Program-made: the position numbers and the translations under genes
Source: Fennellomyces sp. T-0311
Lineage: Eukaryota; Mucoromycota; Mucoromycetes; Mucorales; Lichtheimiaceae
DNA length: 64,000 nucleotides
Assembly (NCBI GenBank): GCA_025266875.1
Contig: JALLLT010000008.1
Coordinates: 868,001 to 932,000, forward strand
Direction: 5' to 3'
Part shown: in pieces, positions 24,801-36,460 of the stretch
How positions within the stretch are numbered: the first letter of the stretch is position 1
Layout: every line of letters begins with the position of its first letter
Notes under the pieces: generated by a model
Databases searched by the model: none
What the model saw: the letters and a program-made list of their open reading frames with translations, nothing else
Told to the model about the DNA's origin: nothing

Positions 24801-26259
24801 ATACACGGAGCTCTTACTACATTATATGATTACGTATGTTGCTCACTCATACCTATCGGGTGGACCATTAGAATATCACGGCCCATTTGGCAGAGACTAA
24901 CTACTAGACTTTTTATTCGGGGCAGCACACAATCAATATTGGCGCACACTCTTTTACAATACCGTAATACTCTGATAGCGCTTGTAGTTTATATTTTGCG
25001 CAATGGGGAGCAGGTACGAAAGCTGCAAAATATTAACGATCCCACTACGTATACAACTTCTGTTAATCATCGAGTGAGACCAGATGAGATCTCCCGTTTA
25101 TAGTACTGTTAGGTATATACGTACTCTTATGCACAAATTTGTGAGGGAGGTTGCGATAAGCTGCCATACAAGCGACTTGCTTGCGCTTCGAAGACCTTAA
25201 ATGATATGTAGCGTGTCAATACATAAAATGAGAAGGATCGAACGACATGTGTATCGGTTGTAAGCTTACAGGCAACAGTGAACAAGCGCGCTTTATAAAG
25301 TTTGAATTTCTATTACACTGAGTAGCTCAATTGCTGGTATAGACAGTACGTTTTCAATAGCACATTCAATTGCGAACTATCGCTCCTTGTTGACGACGAT
25401 GTGTTTACCGTATGCAAAGTAATATATTCGTGACTGCAGGATTTGTAATGATTGTCTTGGATACAAGATCCTTACCCTGTCGCATTGTTGAACATGTCAT
25501 TTAACTGGAGTGGAAACTCCGGTCGGACGAAGGCCAGCAGTCTTGTGCAAAGAGTGTGCACCAGATGGCCTGGTTATGGCAAAGCGACAAGACGAGAGTT
25601 AGATCCTGTCAAGCATATTCGTGGAAGAATCAAATATAGACTAATCCCGCATATCAGATTCTCACATGTTCTTCGCGGGTCGAGAAGTCTTTTTAAAGAG
25701 GAGAAACTGTATCTTAATTTTATTCTAAGAAGACACGCATCTCTACTGAGTCTAATTAACTTTGCCTTATCACACGATTCTACAAATGATAGCGGTATTC
25801 CAATACTATGTTATGGAATGTTTGAGCTATGCTGAGCTTCATGTCAACCTTTTTTCTTAGTTGCCGCGCAGAATGATAAGGTGTTACAAAGTATGGAAAA
25901 CAATTAGGAAGCTGGTGATGACACTTTAAAAATACTGCCGGAAAAGAATTTCGGGCCGCTGATCAGTGCCCAGAGAATTCCATACGAAGTAGAAGTTAAC
26001 TTTCTGATAAATATATATATATAATAAGGTGTGCGGCATCAGTATCCGGAACAAAGAAGCAGCACAGGTTTATTGATTGTGGTAGTTATCTTAATGAAAT
26101 ATGGTATATATTCAGAGAATTGAAGTCATCAGTGGATGTGCACAGCGACTTCGGCAAAAACTGTCACTGTTTCCCAATAAGGGAACTATTTGGAGGGATG
26201 GCAAGTTTGTTGTGGCTCACATCCGGACAACTTGACCACGATCGAAAGAAAAAGATCAT
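21896..26259. other. Gene-poor 4.4-kb region
   Basis: No gene could be supported. The first part is the probable promoter of the SERCA gene. Frames such as 21980-22234, 24247-24546 and 25452-25835 show no domains. Two minus-strand frames at 23845-24033 and 24247-24546 share a weak A-T-G-F-x-x-V motif but no more. A short duplicated segment at 23641-23726 is listed separately. The region could hold eroded transposons that cannot be identified by eye. Confidence 0.4.
23641..23726 (+). repeat. Direct repeat GGACGATTTGAAAAAGCTAC, possible exon relic
   Basis: GGACGATTTGAAAAAGCTAC-CAGG occurs at 23641-23664 and again at about 23702-23725, 61 bp apart and hence in different frames. The first copy sits in a frame opening with ATG at 23602 (MPVFSENGAEDERGRFEKA), the second in one reading RGRFEKATQALEKVLA. 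Both look coding in character, which could mean a duplicated exon start of an unknown or decayed gene. Confidence 0.4.
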
Positions 26260-26940
26260 TTATTGTGGTTTCTGTACGACGAGCGGCTGTAGCGCCTCAT
26301 CTTCTTTGTACACTCGCTCAACCGGCACCCAAAGGCACTCAGGGTCAGGTGTATTTTCCAACCGCGACCGCATTTCCTCGACATAGGGAGTGATATCTTC
26401 AATCGACACAATCCATTCAGATGCGTAGCGACGCAATGTTTCGCCACGGAGACCCAACTGTATGGCCCGTCGTTCGAGCCGTTGGAACTGAATATTCGGA
26501 ATATAATCCGGATCCCACTGTCTCCTTATTTGACTTGCTTTCTTGATCTTTTCATAATTCTCTTTGGTTCCGTGTAACTCCTCGATAAACCGACTGCCCA
26601 CAGCATTGGCGACGATGCTGTTGAATGCCTCGCGTTTGATGCGCACAGCAAGTGTTCGTTCTTGCCGAGGCTTGGTGTTCCATCCACAACGATATTGCAT
26701 CCACGCAAAACTCGTCTTGATCCACGACATGCGATCGAAACTGAAATTGCTTCCGCCAAACTGCTGATGTTCTACGGCATACGCAGCAATAGCAGGCGAA
26801 TACGCTTGATAAACCACAATGGAGTCGTCGTCAAAGTTGGCGAGGATGGGGCGGCCTTTGCTGGGTAGGTTTTGAGCCAGCCGGTTGGTGTATGGTTCGA
26901 GCTTTAATGTTTTTGGGATGTTGTGGGGACGTGCAGCCAT
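26260..26940 (-). CDS. DUF4291 domain protein
   Basis: Single-exon protein of 226 residues spanning one DUF4291 domain, a family found in bacteria and fungi with no established biochemical function. Landmarks are DDDSIVVYQAYSPAIAAYAV, then RMSWIKTSFAWMQYRCGW, KPRQERTLAVRIKREAF, the QWDPD motif, RRAIQLGLRGETLRRY and the diagnostic EWIVSIEDITPYV near the end. The length agrees with the family. Start ATG 26940 (MAARPHNIPKTLK) is the only good candidate. It stands alone between a gene-poor region and an F-box/LRR gene on the same strand. It is probably intracellular, since no signal or membrane segment is seen. Confidence 0.9.
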   Translation of the reverse strand: MAARPHNIPKTLKLEPYTNRLAQNLPSKGRPILANFDDDSIVVYQAYSPAIAAYAVEHQQFGGSNFSFDRMSWIKTSFAWMQYRCGWNTKPRQERTLAVRIKREAFNSIVANAVGSRFIEELHGTKENYEKIKKASQIRRQWDPDYIPNIQFQRLERRAIQLGLRGETLRRYASEWIVSIEDITPYVEEMRSRLENTPDPECLWVPVERVYKEDEALQPLVVQKPQ

Positions 26941-27103
26941 GACTTTTAAGGGAAAAAGTGTAATAAACGAAAGGGAATGCTGCAGCAGAGTGTCCCTTTA
27001 TAAAAGCAATGCTGCGGCTGTCTGTACTCCCTGTCAATTAAGCTCTTTGTGACGCAAAGTGAGGCGCAGCACTGAACACGGCTTTTATGAAACAGCAAGG
27101 TAT

Positions 27104-28309
27104 TTACAAAAGATTGGTATGCAAGAATTGGTTGATAGCGGTGTAGGTGGTAATGATGTTTTGATCCACATGGTCAACGTCGGGATGATTGACTTCCTGC
27201 TGCACGCCAGCCGTCTCCGGGGTCTGTAGCATTATTGGTTGGGGCAGCGGGTCAGGGTATGTTCGGATCAGCTCGATATCTGACTCATTAAAGTGATCGA
27301 TCTGTGTTTGTCTCAGAAGCTCACTCTGTCTACACGGCACTTCTGGAAACTGGAACTTGCGCAGCCCGCACGCTTTGAGACCGATCATCTGGAGCTTGCT
27401 TGCACGAATGAGCCGACGCACGCCTGCCATGGTGACTGACTCACAGAAAGAAATGTCGAGATAGACGAGGCGGGGTAGGTAGTGCTGGACGGCATCTAAT
27501 GTGGCATCAGTAATCCCACAAGCCATCAAAGTCAAGTACTCCAATCGCGGGTGCGTCGTGATGAATCGAATGGCCGCCGTGTCTCCTATCTCGTTGCATC
27601 CTGTCACCGAGAACGACTCCAGTTCGGGCATAACGATCCTGGATCGATCATCCTTAGACAGGGCGACCAGAAAATCGTTCATCATGGCATTCTTATCGCT
27701 GCACACAATATCCAAATGTCGCAACCGCCGAAATGCTCGCATATCGTACGCTGTGTCTTCCACGTTGATCCATTTGCAACCAGACAAGTCAAGATATTCA
27801 AGGGGACAATCAGCAAACGGCAGCAAGGATATGGACTGCAGCTTGCGGCAGTGATCGAACGTTAATTTCCGCAACTGTTTGCAGCGGCCGAGATGATGTG
27901 CAGAGCGATAGGTAATGTCGGCATGTTGCAAGTACAACACTTGGAGTTGGTTGCAGTGCTTTGACAACTGGCTGATGCTCTTGTCCGTCAGGTAATCCGA
28001 GTGATGTATCGTGAAATCTTCGAGTTGCGGAATGTGTGGCAACAGTAACAGACAATCGTCATCGTCAAAGCCTTCCCACGCAACTTTGAACTGACGCACC
28101 CAACTTCCTACAGGCTTCTTGCTAGCTCTCACGCATCTGACGAATTGTTTGAAACGCTGATGATTGTGAATCAACGGTGCTCGCCAAAGATGTGGCATGG
28201 CGGCAGCATTGAACCGACGATTGACGAAGATGCATTGATATAGATCGGGTTGTGGCAGTGTCTGTAACGTCAGCCCGAGGATTTCTGGCGGCAGGTCGCG
28301 CAGTTTCAT
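27104..28309 (-). CDS. F-box/LRR protein (FBXL/Grr1-like), intronless
   Basis: Protein of 401 residues with an N-terminal F-box at residues about 3-45 (LRDLPPEILGLTLQTLPQP, DLYQCIFVNRRFNAAAMPH, LWRAP), followed by cysteine-type leucine-rich repeats: LEDFTIHHSDYLTDKSISQL, LQVLYLQHADITY, LRKLTFDHCRKL, LEYLDLSGCKWI, LESFSVTGCNEIGD, LEYLTLMACGITD and LVYLDISFCESVT. This is the regular FBXL (Grr1/Fbl2-like) pattern, distinct from the irregular LRR of the gene at 15194. It should serve as an SCF ubiquitin-ligase receptor; its substrate is unknown. The final 60 residues are non-repetitive. The ATG at 28309 immediately precedes the F-box. Confidence 0.88.
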   Translation of the reverse strand: MKLRDLPPEILGLTLQTLPQPDLYQCIFVNRRFNAAAMPHLWRAPLIHNHQRFKQFVRCVRASKKPVGSWVRQFKVAWEGFDDDDCLLLLPHIPQLEDFTIHHSDYLTDKSISQLSKHCNQLQVLYLQHADITYRSAHHLGRCKQLRKLTFDHCRKLQSISLLPFADCPLEYLDLSGCKWINVEDTAYDMRAFRRLRHLDIVCSDKNAMMNDFLVALSKDDRSRIVMPELESFSVTGCNEIGDTAAIRFITTHPRLEYLTLMACGITDATLDAVQHYLPRLVYLDISFCESVTMAGVRRLIRASKLQMIGLKACGLRKFQFPEVPCRQSELLRQTQIDHFNESDIELIRTYPDPLPQPIMLQTPETAGVQQEVNHPDVDHVDQNIITTYTAINQFLHTNLL

Positions 28310-29299
28310 GCTGGGCTCTATATATGCTGTGTTACTCTGTGAAAGGGGAGTGGAAAAAGCAGCCTGGAATTAAAAAGCTCGTACTTTTTTTTTTGAAACG
28401 CAGAACTGAAACATAGTGCGTGTCGGCATTGATTACGCTTTGTACGGAGACAGTGCAGTCGGCATGACTGGTAATGGTATTACGACTGGACGGAAAAGAA
28501 GTATATTCGGTAGCTAACTATCGAAGAGATCACTAGCAAGATAACGTGCGTAAGCGCTAAATGGCCGTTAGCAGGGAAACACAAAGCCAAAGTTACTTGC
28601 TTAAAGTGGCAGTACTGATCCCCTGCGCCTGGAGCAATAAGGGTTGGCTTTATGCTTGTCTTTGCGTGTATCGCTTAGCGACTATAGGAGATCGATTAAA
28701 CTAACTTTGCTCTCATCCTGCTACTCCTACGTTGCGGTGATATGGCCAAATTACGCTGATCTCTATACGATTAAACCCTCGCATGGTACCAATCACAGCA
28801 ATCCGATTTTGACATATCGTACTGTTCAACTAGAAACAGAGGGTTTCCAAAACGGGTATGCCGAACGACGTATTAGGATAAGAAGATGCATGATGAAATG
28901 AATTAGATATCAAAGACAGCAGCAAGGATGTGGTAACAACAGCATTCGCTGCAGGATCTGATCGGCATTGAGCATACAGTGTTCCATTTTCCATAGAGTA
29001 AAATAAAATAAAATACAAACGATTGCTGAAAATGAATTCGCGTCAAAACTAGGCAAAGCCCGCGTTCAATCGTACCTCTCTTCCTCTTCCGTGTATCTCT
29101 CTCCGTTTGAACATGTAAGTTAGAGAGCCGAATTGCCAGAATGGACGATCTGTTGACAGCAACAATCCCCATGACAACAGACTAACTATGTACGCATACA
29201 TTGACAACTTTTTTCCAATCTCCCATTGTAGACTCTAGTTCCTCGTTGCAGCTTTTGAAGAAAAAAAGAGTTTCACTCTCCAGGAACTAACGCTGAACC
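28310..29299. other. Intergenic region between divergent F-box and RFC1 genes
   Basis: About 1 kb shared upstream DNA of a minus-strand and a plus-strand gene. Contains poly-T/A tracts near 28390 and 29260 but no recognisable gene. Frames at 28644-28901 and 28830-29172 are judged spurious. Confidence 0.4.
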
Positions 29300-32200
29300 A
29301 TGACCAAAAGCCAGGCGGATATATCTGACTCTGAACAAACTATGTAAGGTTTCACCATTTTTCTTTAAAGTTTGCGAGCTTTTTTTTCTTTTTTTGACAC
29401 CATCTTTTTTAGAGAAGGACAAACATGCATAGAGAACACGTTGGACTTTTCAATGGGTCAGATTATCGCAGATCCCCCAGAGAGGAAAAAGCGTCGCCTA
29501 CCAAAGAACGCACAAGACACACCAGAAAAATCGACCAAGACGGATGCTTCCGCAACTACCGAGAAGCCTCGTAAGAAAACTTCCAAGAAAGCAATCGCTG
29601 TAGAATATACGGCTGAGGAACAGAGTGATGCATCGCCATCCACAAAGATTCGCAGAAAGTCGACAAAAAAGCATAACACCGCAGAATCGAACGCCGAAGA
29701 AGAGACTGGCACTACAATAACGAAAACGACGCGTAAAAAGTCAACAAAAAAAGCGACAGAAGAGACTGTCGAAGTAACTCCCAAGCGAACTCGCGGAAAG
29801 TCCACCAAAAAGGCAACGGGCGATCAGTCACCTGAAAACTCGCAAACGGAGCCGACCGACACTACCGTTGAAGCCGCAAGAGCTCCCAAAGGGACGCGTA
29901 TAAAATCAACTAGAAAGGCAGCTGCTGATGACCCTCAACCAGAGACAACCAAGGATGAATCCAGTTCTGAAGTCGAGGATGTTGAACCAAAGGCCGCTCA
30001 CAAAAAGAAACGCAAGTCCACTAGAAAGGCAGCTGCTGAAGATCCTCAGCCAGAGACGACCAAGGATGAATCTAGTCCTGAAGCAGAGAATGTCGATCCA
30101 AAAGAGACTCCCAAAAAGAAACGCAAATCCACCAGAAAGGCAGCTGCTGATGATCTTCAGCCAAAGACAACCAAGGATGAATCTAATCCTGAAGCAGAGA
30201 GTGTCGATCCAAAAGAAACTCACAAAAAGAAACGCAAATCCACCAGAAAGGCAGCTGCTGTTGATCCTCAACCAGAGACGGCCAAGGATGGATCTAGTCC
30301 TGAAGCAGAGAATGTCGATCCAAAAGAAACTCCCAAAAAGAAACGCAAGTCCACTAGAAAGACTGCTGCTGATGATCCTCAACCAGAGACGGCCAAGGAT
30401 GGATCTAGTCCTGAAGCAGAGAATGTCGATCCAAAAGAAACTCCCAAAAAGAAACGCAAGTCCACTAGAAAGACTGCTGCTGATGATCCTCAACCAGAGA
30501 CGGCCAAGGATGGATCTAGTCCTGAAGCAGAGAATGTCGATCCAAAAGAAACTCCCAAAAAGAAACGCAAGTCCACTAGAAAGACTGCTGCTGATGATCC
30601 TCAACCAGAGACGGCCAAGGATGGATCTAGTCTTGAAGCAGAGAGTGTCGATCCAAAAGAAACTCCCAAAAAGAAACGCAAGTCCACTAGAAAGGCAGCT
30701 GCTGATGATCCTCAGCCAAAGACAACCAAGGATGAATCTAATCCTGAAGCAGAGAGTGTCGATCCAAAAGAAACTCACAAAAAGAAACGCAAATCCACCA
30801 GAAAGGCAGCTGCTGTTGATCCTCAACCAGAGACGGCCAAGGATGGATCTAGTCTTGAAGCAGAGAACGTCGATCCGAAAGCAATCCTCAAGAAGAGGCA
30901 CAAGTCTACAAAAAAGACGACCATCAAAATGGCAGAGAAACATCCACCTGAAGATTCCCAGCCATCGGCATCAATCACGGAAGTTACAGATGAAGTCGTG
31001 TCAGCAACAGTTCCCAAAAAGGTTCGTAGAAAACCCGCGAAAGTAGCAACAACGGAAGGATCTGGGGATGCAACTGATTCTTCAAAACCGAAGAGGAAGT
31101 CCACTCGAAAATCCAAGGCCGAAAAGGCTAGGTAATGTCTTTCTCTCTCTTGTCCTGTTTCGAATACATGAGCATAACAAACAGTTGTGTACAGCGAAAA
31201 CACAAAGACGCTGGATACTTACTTTATCCAACCAAAAAAACTTGATGTGGACGAAAATGTACACTCTGGCCCAGAAGAACGTGAATTACAGTCTGAATCC
31301 AATCATCTCGGACATACAAACCACGCATTAGTACCGGTAGACCCAGTAGATCTACGATCTGTCGATCAGCAAACAACAACCCCCAAACCACAGCAAGCCC
31401 TGGATAATCAACCTCTCTCTAAATCAAACCAAAAGGATGACACACCCGAACAAACTCCGGATAGGTACAAAAAAAAAAGTAACTGCAAGTTATGCAATCC
31501 TAACACACTTGAAAAATAGTCCAGCAGTTGATCCTCTAGTAATTCAGCAATCTGTTGCAGCACAAAATACCAATGAAAACTCTCCCTCCGATTTACCTGA
31601 AGTTGATATGGAGCCCAACATTGCCAAGGCAAGAACCAATGTAGTGGCTGCTCCTCCGCAAAGACCTCCCATCCCGCAAAAATTCTCCTCACCTCCCATA
31701 TGGGTCAACAAACACTCTCCGTCGCACATTTCCATGGTTGCAGGCAACCGTGGTGCGATCGATCAATTGGATGCGTGGCTTAAGAATTGGTATGATATTG
31801 TTATAGACTTTGTTTCCAAAAGCAACTTATATTCCTTTAGGCATACGAATGTCAGTGCTAATGGAAAGGCTACCGCAAAAAAAAGAGGCCGTGCAATAGG
31901 CGACTATAAATCTGCGCTGATAAGTGGTCCACCCGGTATCGGAAAAACTACGGTTGCGCACCTGATTGCCAAGAGCAACGGTTACAGTGCTATCGAATAC
32001 AATGCAAGTGATGTCCGCAGCAGAAAATTAATACAGGTACGCTCTTTTTCTTTCAATATATGAGACTGCTAATGTCTATTCAAGGACAAAATTAGCCATA
32101 TGGTGGATAATCGGACAATGACTGAATTTTACCAAGCTTATGCATCCAAAGAGGTAACTAGTCTCTCAGGTGACAACTGTATTATATTAATTTTTCCAAC

Positions 32201-33917
32201 CGCGTATAGTTTGATAAAAAGAAGGTTGTGTTGATTATGGATGAAGTTGATGGCATGTCCACTGGTGACCATGGTGGCGCACAAGAGCTTATTGCTCTGA
32301 TCCGAATAACCAAGGTCCCCATCATCTGTATTTGTAACGACATACAATCCAAAAAGGTTCAATCGTTAAAAAACATTTGCCTGGACACACGCTTCGTAAA
32401 GTACGGTATATTGTGGGATATACGCAAGAGTGAAATTAACCAATCAATAGCAAATTCACGGTAAAGGAAACCCAAAGTGTTGTGCAAATGGTCATGCAGA
32501 TTGCCGAACGGTAAGCTGAAGCAAATGGGTTCTTTGTGGTCACACATACTGATAACTGGACAGGGAGAATTTTCACATCAGTGAATCCACGCTGAGGAGC
32601 GTAATGAGGTCATCGCATAACGACATAAGAAATACCATCAACATGCTTCAAGTGCAAAACCTATTGCGCGATGGACTTGAGTACGAAGAAGCCCAATCCA
32701 TGTAAGTTAACGTCGGTTGTGATAGACATATGTTAACAGGATATAACAGAATTGACAGGCAACGGAAGGATCGCGAAATGAACATTTTTGAGATCGTCAA
32801 TATCCTTTTCAGTGATACCACATGGGAAAGAAAGACATTGGAGGAGATAGCTGATCTATGTTACCAGGAGCAACACTTGGCTCCTGAAATGGTTTTTGTA
32901 AGTTCCATATCTAGGCGATCAAGCAAGACAACTGATCACTTTATTTTTCCTTTGTAGGAAAATTATTTGAAATTTAAACCTAGCAAAGCGGAGACCGTGA
33001 AAGTGGAGGCACATGGTGAAAAAGTGGATACGGGATTGAAACTCGCCGCAGAGGCAGCAGAATCTATTGCAGATGGTGATCTAATGGAGTCGATGATGTA
33101 TAGCAGGTAAGTTGGACGTCGAAATTGGTGGACCCTTTTATACTAAAATCAAGGAAATAGTCACCGTCATATGAATGATCCACTGCTACCTGCTGCTCGT
33201 TACATGTTTGGTTCTGTACGACCAGCTGCGCTTTTGCATGGAAAATCACCTGGATACAGGCTGGGTTTCCCAGTGTAAGTTTTTTTAAACGTATGTATGT
33301 TTTTATTTTATCGAGATAGTTAAAATATTTCTCTGCGTAGATCACTTGGTAAAGGCAGTACAGCCATGAAGTGTGCGCATCAAGTAACAGAGTTACGAAA
33401 TAACATGCGCTTGACAACATATGCCACTCGACATGAAATACGAAGAGAGTATATTCCAACGCTTAATGATCGGATATCGAGTACCTTGATGGAGGTAGGT
33501 ATCAACTATACATAAAAAAATGGTATTAAGTATCTTCTTGATATAGAAACGGTATGATGACGCTATTGACATCATGGATACATATTACCTGAATCGCATG
33601 AGCCTCGATATATTGAACGACTTTGATCTATCGCTCGACCCTGGTAACAAGCCCATGATGAAAGTACCGGCAAGTACGAAGCGTGCATTCACGCTCAAGT
33701 GAGTAACCAAGCTTAAATGGTTCTGTTGATCCGCTACTTACCTATTGTTGATAGGTACAACAAACTACCTCATCCTATTGGTATGGCGCCAAAGGATGGT
33801 ACTGATATAATCAAGAAAAAGACATCTTCTCTGTATGCGACCAACTATTTAGGCGAAGAACTAGCTTTGGATGGTCTATCTGACGAAGACGCTGAATACC
33901 ATTTCGATGTTGTTTAA
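29300..33917 (+). CDS. RFC1: Replication factor C subunit 1 (clamp-loader large subunit), repeat-rich N-terminus
   Basis: Large subunit of the RFC complex that loads PCNA on primer-template DNA. A short first exon (MTKSQADISDSEQT) joins across an intron ending near 29413 to a long Lys/Glu-rich exon holding nine 37-residue repeats. The next exon begins ENTKTLDTYFIQPKKLD, a PIP-box-like motif. The AAA+ module follows: PPIWVNKHSPSHISMVAG, Walker A SGPPGIGKTT, EYNASDVRSRKLI, Walker B LIMDEVDGM, sensor CICNDIQSKKVQSLKN and DTRF. The collar and RFC1 C-terminal domain are recognisable (QENYLKFKP-like, AAESIADGDLMES, RAFTLKYNKLPHPIGM), spread over about ten exons with introns such as 31489-31519, 32036-32085 and 33097-33157. 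No BRCT domain was found between the repeats and the AAA+ core, where RFC1 normally carries one. Confidence 0.9.
29891..30889 (+). repeat. Nine tandem 111-bp repeats in the RFC1 coding region
   Basis: Nine in-frame units of 37 residues, each starting with a KKKRKSTRKAAA-type basic block, passing through DPQPETTKD, and ending in an acidic EAENVDPKET segment. Units 5-6 are identical in protein, and units 3-4 closely match units 8-9, so larger blocks have been copied as well. Since 111 is a multiple of three, long open frames appear on other frames and on the opposite strand (29906-30943); these are by-products. Similar KKSTKK blocks at lower regularity precede the array. Confidence 0.92.
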
Positions 33918-34097
33918 ACAGACTGTTATACCAGCCAACCTTTTGACGGAACATAAAAGGATACTGCACTACCACTTACATATATCAATTCGTAATTCAA
34001 CGTATTAATCTTGTACAAACAATATAAACTTCGTCTAAGATTTGGAGACTTGTAATTTGCTCAAAGTTTTAAACCTGCTTTATTCAATATAGTGATG

Positions 34098-35844
34098 CTA
34101 CGACTTTACGAGTGCATTTTCTCGTTTGCGTATTCGGACAACAGTGTCTTTGGGCGACATGAAGAGCCCATCATCATGAAAATTGTCGAGATCTGGGTAC
34201 ACAGACTCGTTATCTTGACCGATTGGTGGTTTGATATCGCAATTAACCAACAATTGCACCAGAATTGTAAATATTTGGACTTCAGCCTGAAAATATTGTT
34301 AGATCTTTTTTTTCTTTATCTTGATGAAACAAGCAACATACCAAGTATGCACCTGGACATATTCGTTTTTAATAACTATCAGCAATTTGAAGTTTTGTAC
34401 TGTGCAACTTTTGTGGTACATACCTTCCCCATCCGAATATATAAAGGCCTTGCTCCTGTGCATTGGCATGAGCTGACGCAGACATTGTTTTCAAGTTGTT
34501 CAAGAATCGATCAGGATCAAACTTTTCAGGCTCGTTGTATACGTCGGGATTGTTATGCATCGAGATCATATTGCTCATAATAGTTGTCCCTTTGGGTATA
34601 TGGTAGCCGCGGCATGTTACTATACACAATGCAAAGCCAATTTTCATCAGATATAGATTTGTCCTGTGCTTTCATAATATCATGAGCTTACCATCGCTCG
34701 TGGATTCATGTAATAAGCCAATAGTGTCAACTGGTCGATAACAAATACATTCTTTTTGTATGGATATCAAATGTGGAAGATGAGTGCGATCGTCAAACGT
34801 TGACAGTCGCTTGTGTAATGCGACGAATTCGTCGATCTCGCTTTGTATCACTTTTTGAGCATCACTTTGACAGCACAATATTATTACACTCCAGGCAAGA
34901 GCAAATGTAACCAGGGGTGTTCCTGCGGTAACAATGTCGACTATGTGAAGTAATTAGGGTGAGTATCAAAGCAGAAAGTCAAAAGTCACATCAATGCATA
35001 CTCATGGTCACTATTAGCTCAATCTCGTCTGCACCATCCAGATGCTGTATTTTTTTATGAGGCATCCAGTACTACTCTCGAGCCCTTCCTCAACCAATCG
35101 TCCATACAAAGAGTAAAGTTTTTCCGAGACGAATCGAGCCTTTTGTGGTCGGAAAAACATGTAGTCCAATATCGAAAACACAGGAAGAAACGTTTTCATG
35201 TCCATTTCAAAGCTGGCATGAACTGGGCCTTCAGGATTGACAGCTATTAGTTCTTTGAACAGCGGATCGTCAATGGAGGATAAGCTTTTTCCAACACAAA
35301 CAATCAGCAGAACATTCATGACGGCGAGCTCAACGTGCTTCAGTATATCGATCTGGTTGTCAGGTGTATTCAGCATGTTCTCCAAGAAAGTACCCATTTC
35401 TCGTTCAATCACGTTCCGTATTGCTGATCTATTTTTTGATCCAACCTAATGAAGTACTAAGTTAACTAGTTACATTTGTGCTGTATGCTTCATAAAACCA
35501 TTAATTAATTTATTCCACTCGCTGGAAGAGTTACAAAACGAGATACCTCGACCTTGTGTGGCATATTCATGAAAAAAGGTTTCGAATGGTCGATTTGCTG
35601 TAGTGCTGCCGTTGACAGATAATAGTTCGTGCGCAAAGTGCGGGTCGCTAATCAAAAGCCATCGCTGAACACCAATATAGACATACATAACAAAATCGAC
35701 GTCTTTGTACTAGACACGCTATGTTTCCAAGTACATGTATCATTACCATGCACAGGTAATACTCCTTTGTGTTTCGACGGAACTCTAGTACGAGCGAATG
35801 TATCACAGTACATTTCACTCAATGCAATGCAACGTAAATTGTGA
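34098..35844 (-). pseudogene. Cytochrome P450 (Mucorales CYP509-like), recently inactivated
   Basis: Most of a P450 can be read on the minus strand: YIGVQRWLLISDPHFAHELL (substrate-access region), VIEREMGTFLENMLNTPD, an I-helix VTAGTPLVTFALAW (canonical A/G-G-x-T-T), the K-helix E-x-x-R region as KECICYRPVDTIG (Glu present, Arg shifted to CYRP), HIPKGTTIMSNMISMH, PEKFDPDRFLNN and FGWGR-ICPGAYL around the haem Cys. The C-terminus to ENALVKS is open. Lesions: a one-base frame change in a seven-A run near 35050 (before HLDGADEIELIV), and the intron inside the haem motif ends in CG instead of AG at 34364-34365, so the haem-binding loop cannot be spliced correctly. The N-terminal membrane segment is unreadable. 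Subfamily is a guess from remembered Mucorales P450s. Confidence 0.8.
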
Positions 35845-36199
35845 ACGTCACCGTACTATACTGCACTTTTATTTCGGCCTTTAATTTAGCTGTGTGATTG
35901 TTCAGAAAAAGCATGCATAAAAGTTACATCCTTCTAACTTCAACAATTTGGAAAGTTACTTCCTTTACAGTTATATGCTGCTCAGGTTTCACTTGTCGAA
36001 TTGGTCACTATTTTTGAAATTTTTGCTTTCCACAATTTACGCAAAGCTGTCGCTACTTTGCAAATTAAACCGGCTCCAGTGTTACATATCAGATCCTCAT
36101 GATGCATACACAAAGTACCGGAGCTGATGACCTTGGTACTGAGCAACATGCGAATCGGAGTTAATCTGTATAAGCTGTGCAGAAAAATCAGACAGTGTA

Positions 36200-36460
36200 G
36201 TTACAAGTTTAAATAGTGGTTTTACTTAATGGCGTCTTTGGTGAACACTCGCATAGCTTTCAGCTTTCCACTCTCGCCTATTCCGTTTAAAGAATTAGAA
36301 ATAAAAGAATCCGCTCTCTTCCGACTTCACTTTATATTCCCATCAATAAGTTGTTTTCATTTCCAGTTCTTTAAATAGAACAGACGAGAGCAGAAAGCTG
36401 AGATCAACGAGCGTTCGCCAAAAACTTATCAAATAAAGCCTCTATTTGAACCTGTAGCGA
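36200..36460. repeat. Long imperfect inverted repeat (fold-back element)
   Basis: Arms of roughly 100 bp (about 36200-36307 and 36353-36458) are reverse complements at about 70-75% identity, separated by a loop of about 45 bp. Matched strings include cagctttc with ctctcg on the left and, complemented, CAGCTTTC with CTCTCG on the right, then TTTAAAGAA on both. It has no coding capacity. A MITE/fold-back transposon or a hairpin-RNA source are the two obvious readings. Confidence 0.65.

Noticed and set aside
25452..25835. 127-codon plus-strand open frame in the gene desert
   Set aside because: Starts at a non-ATG codon and lacks any recognisable feature; likely chance.
29906..30943. 345-codon minus-strand and 372-codon alternative-frame open stretches over the RFC1 repeats
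   Set aside because: They are by-products of a 111-bp repeat whose length is a multiple of three; composition is repetitive, and the RFC1 frame is the one continuous with the AAA+ exons.
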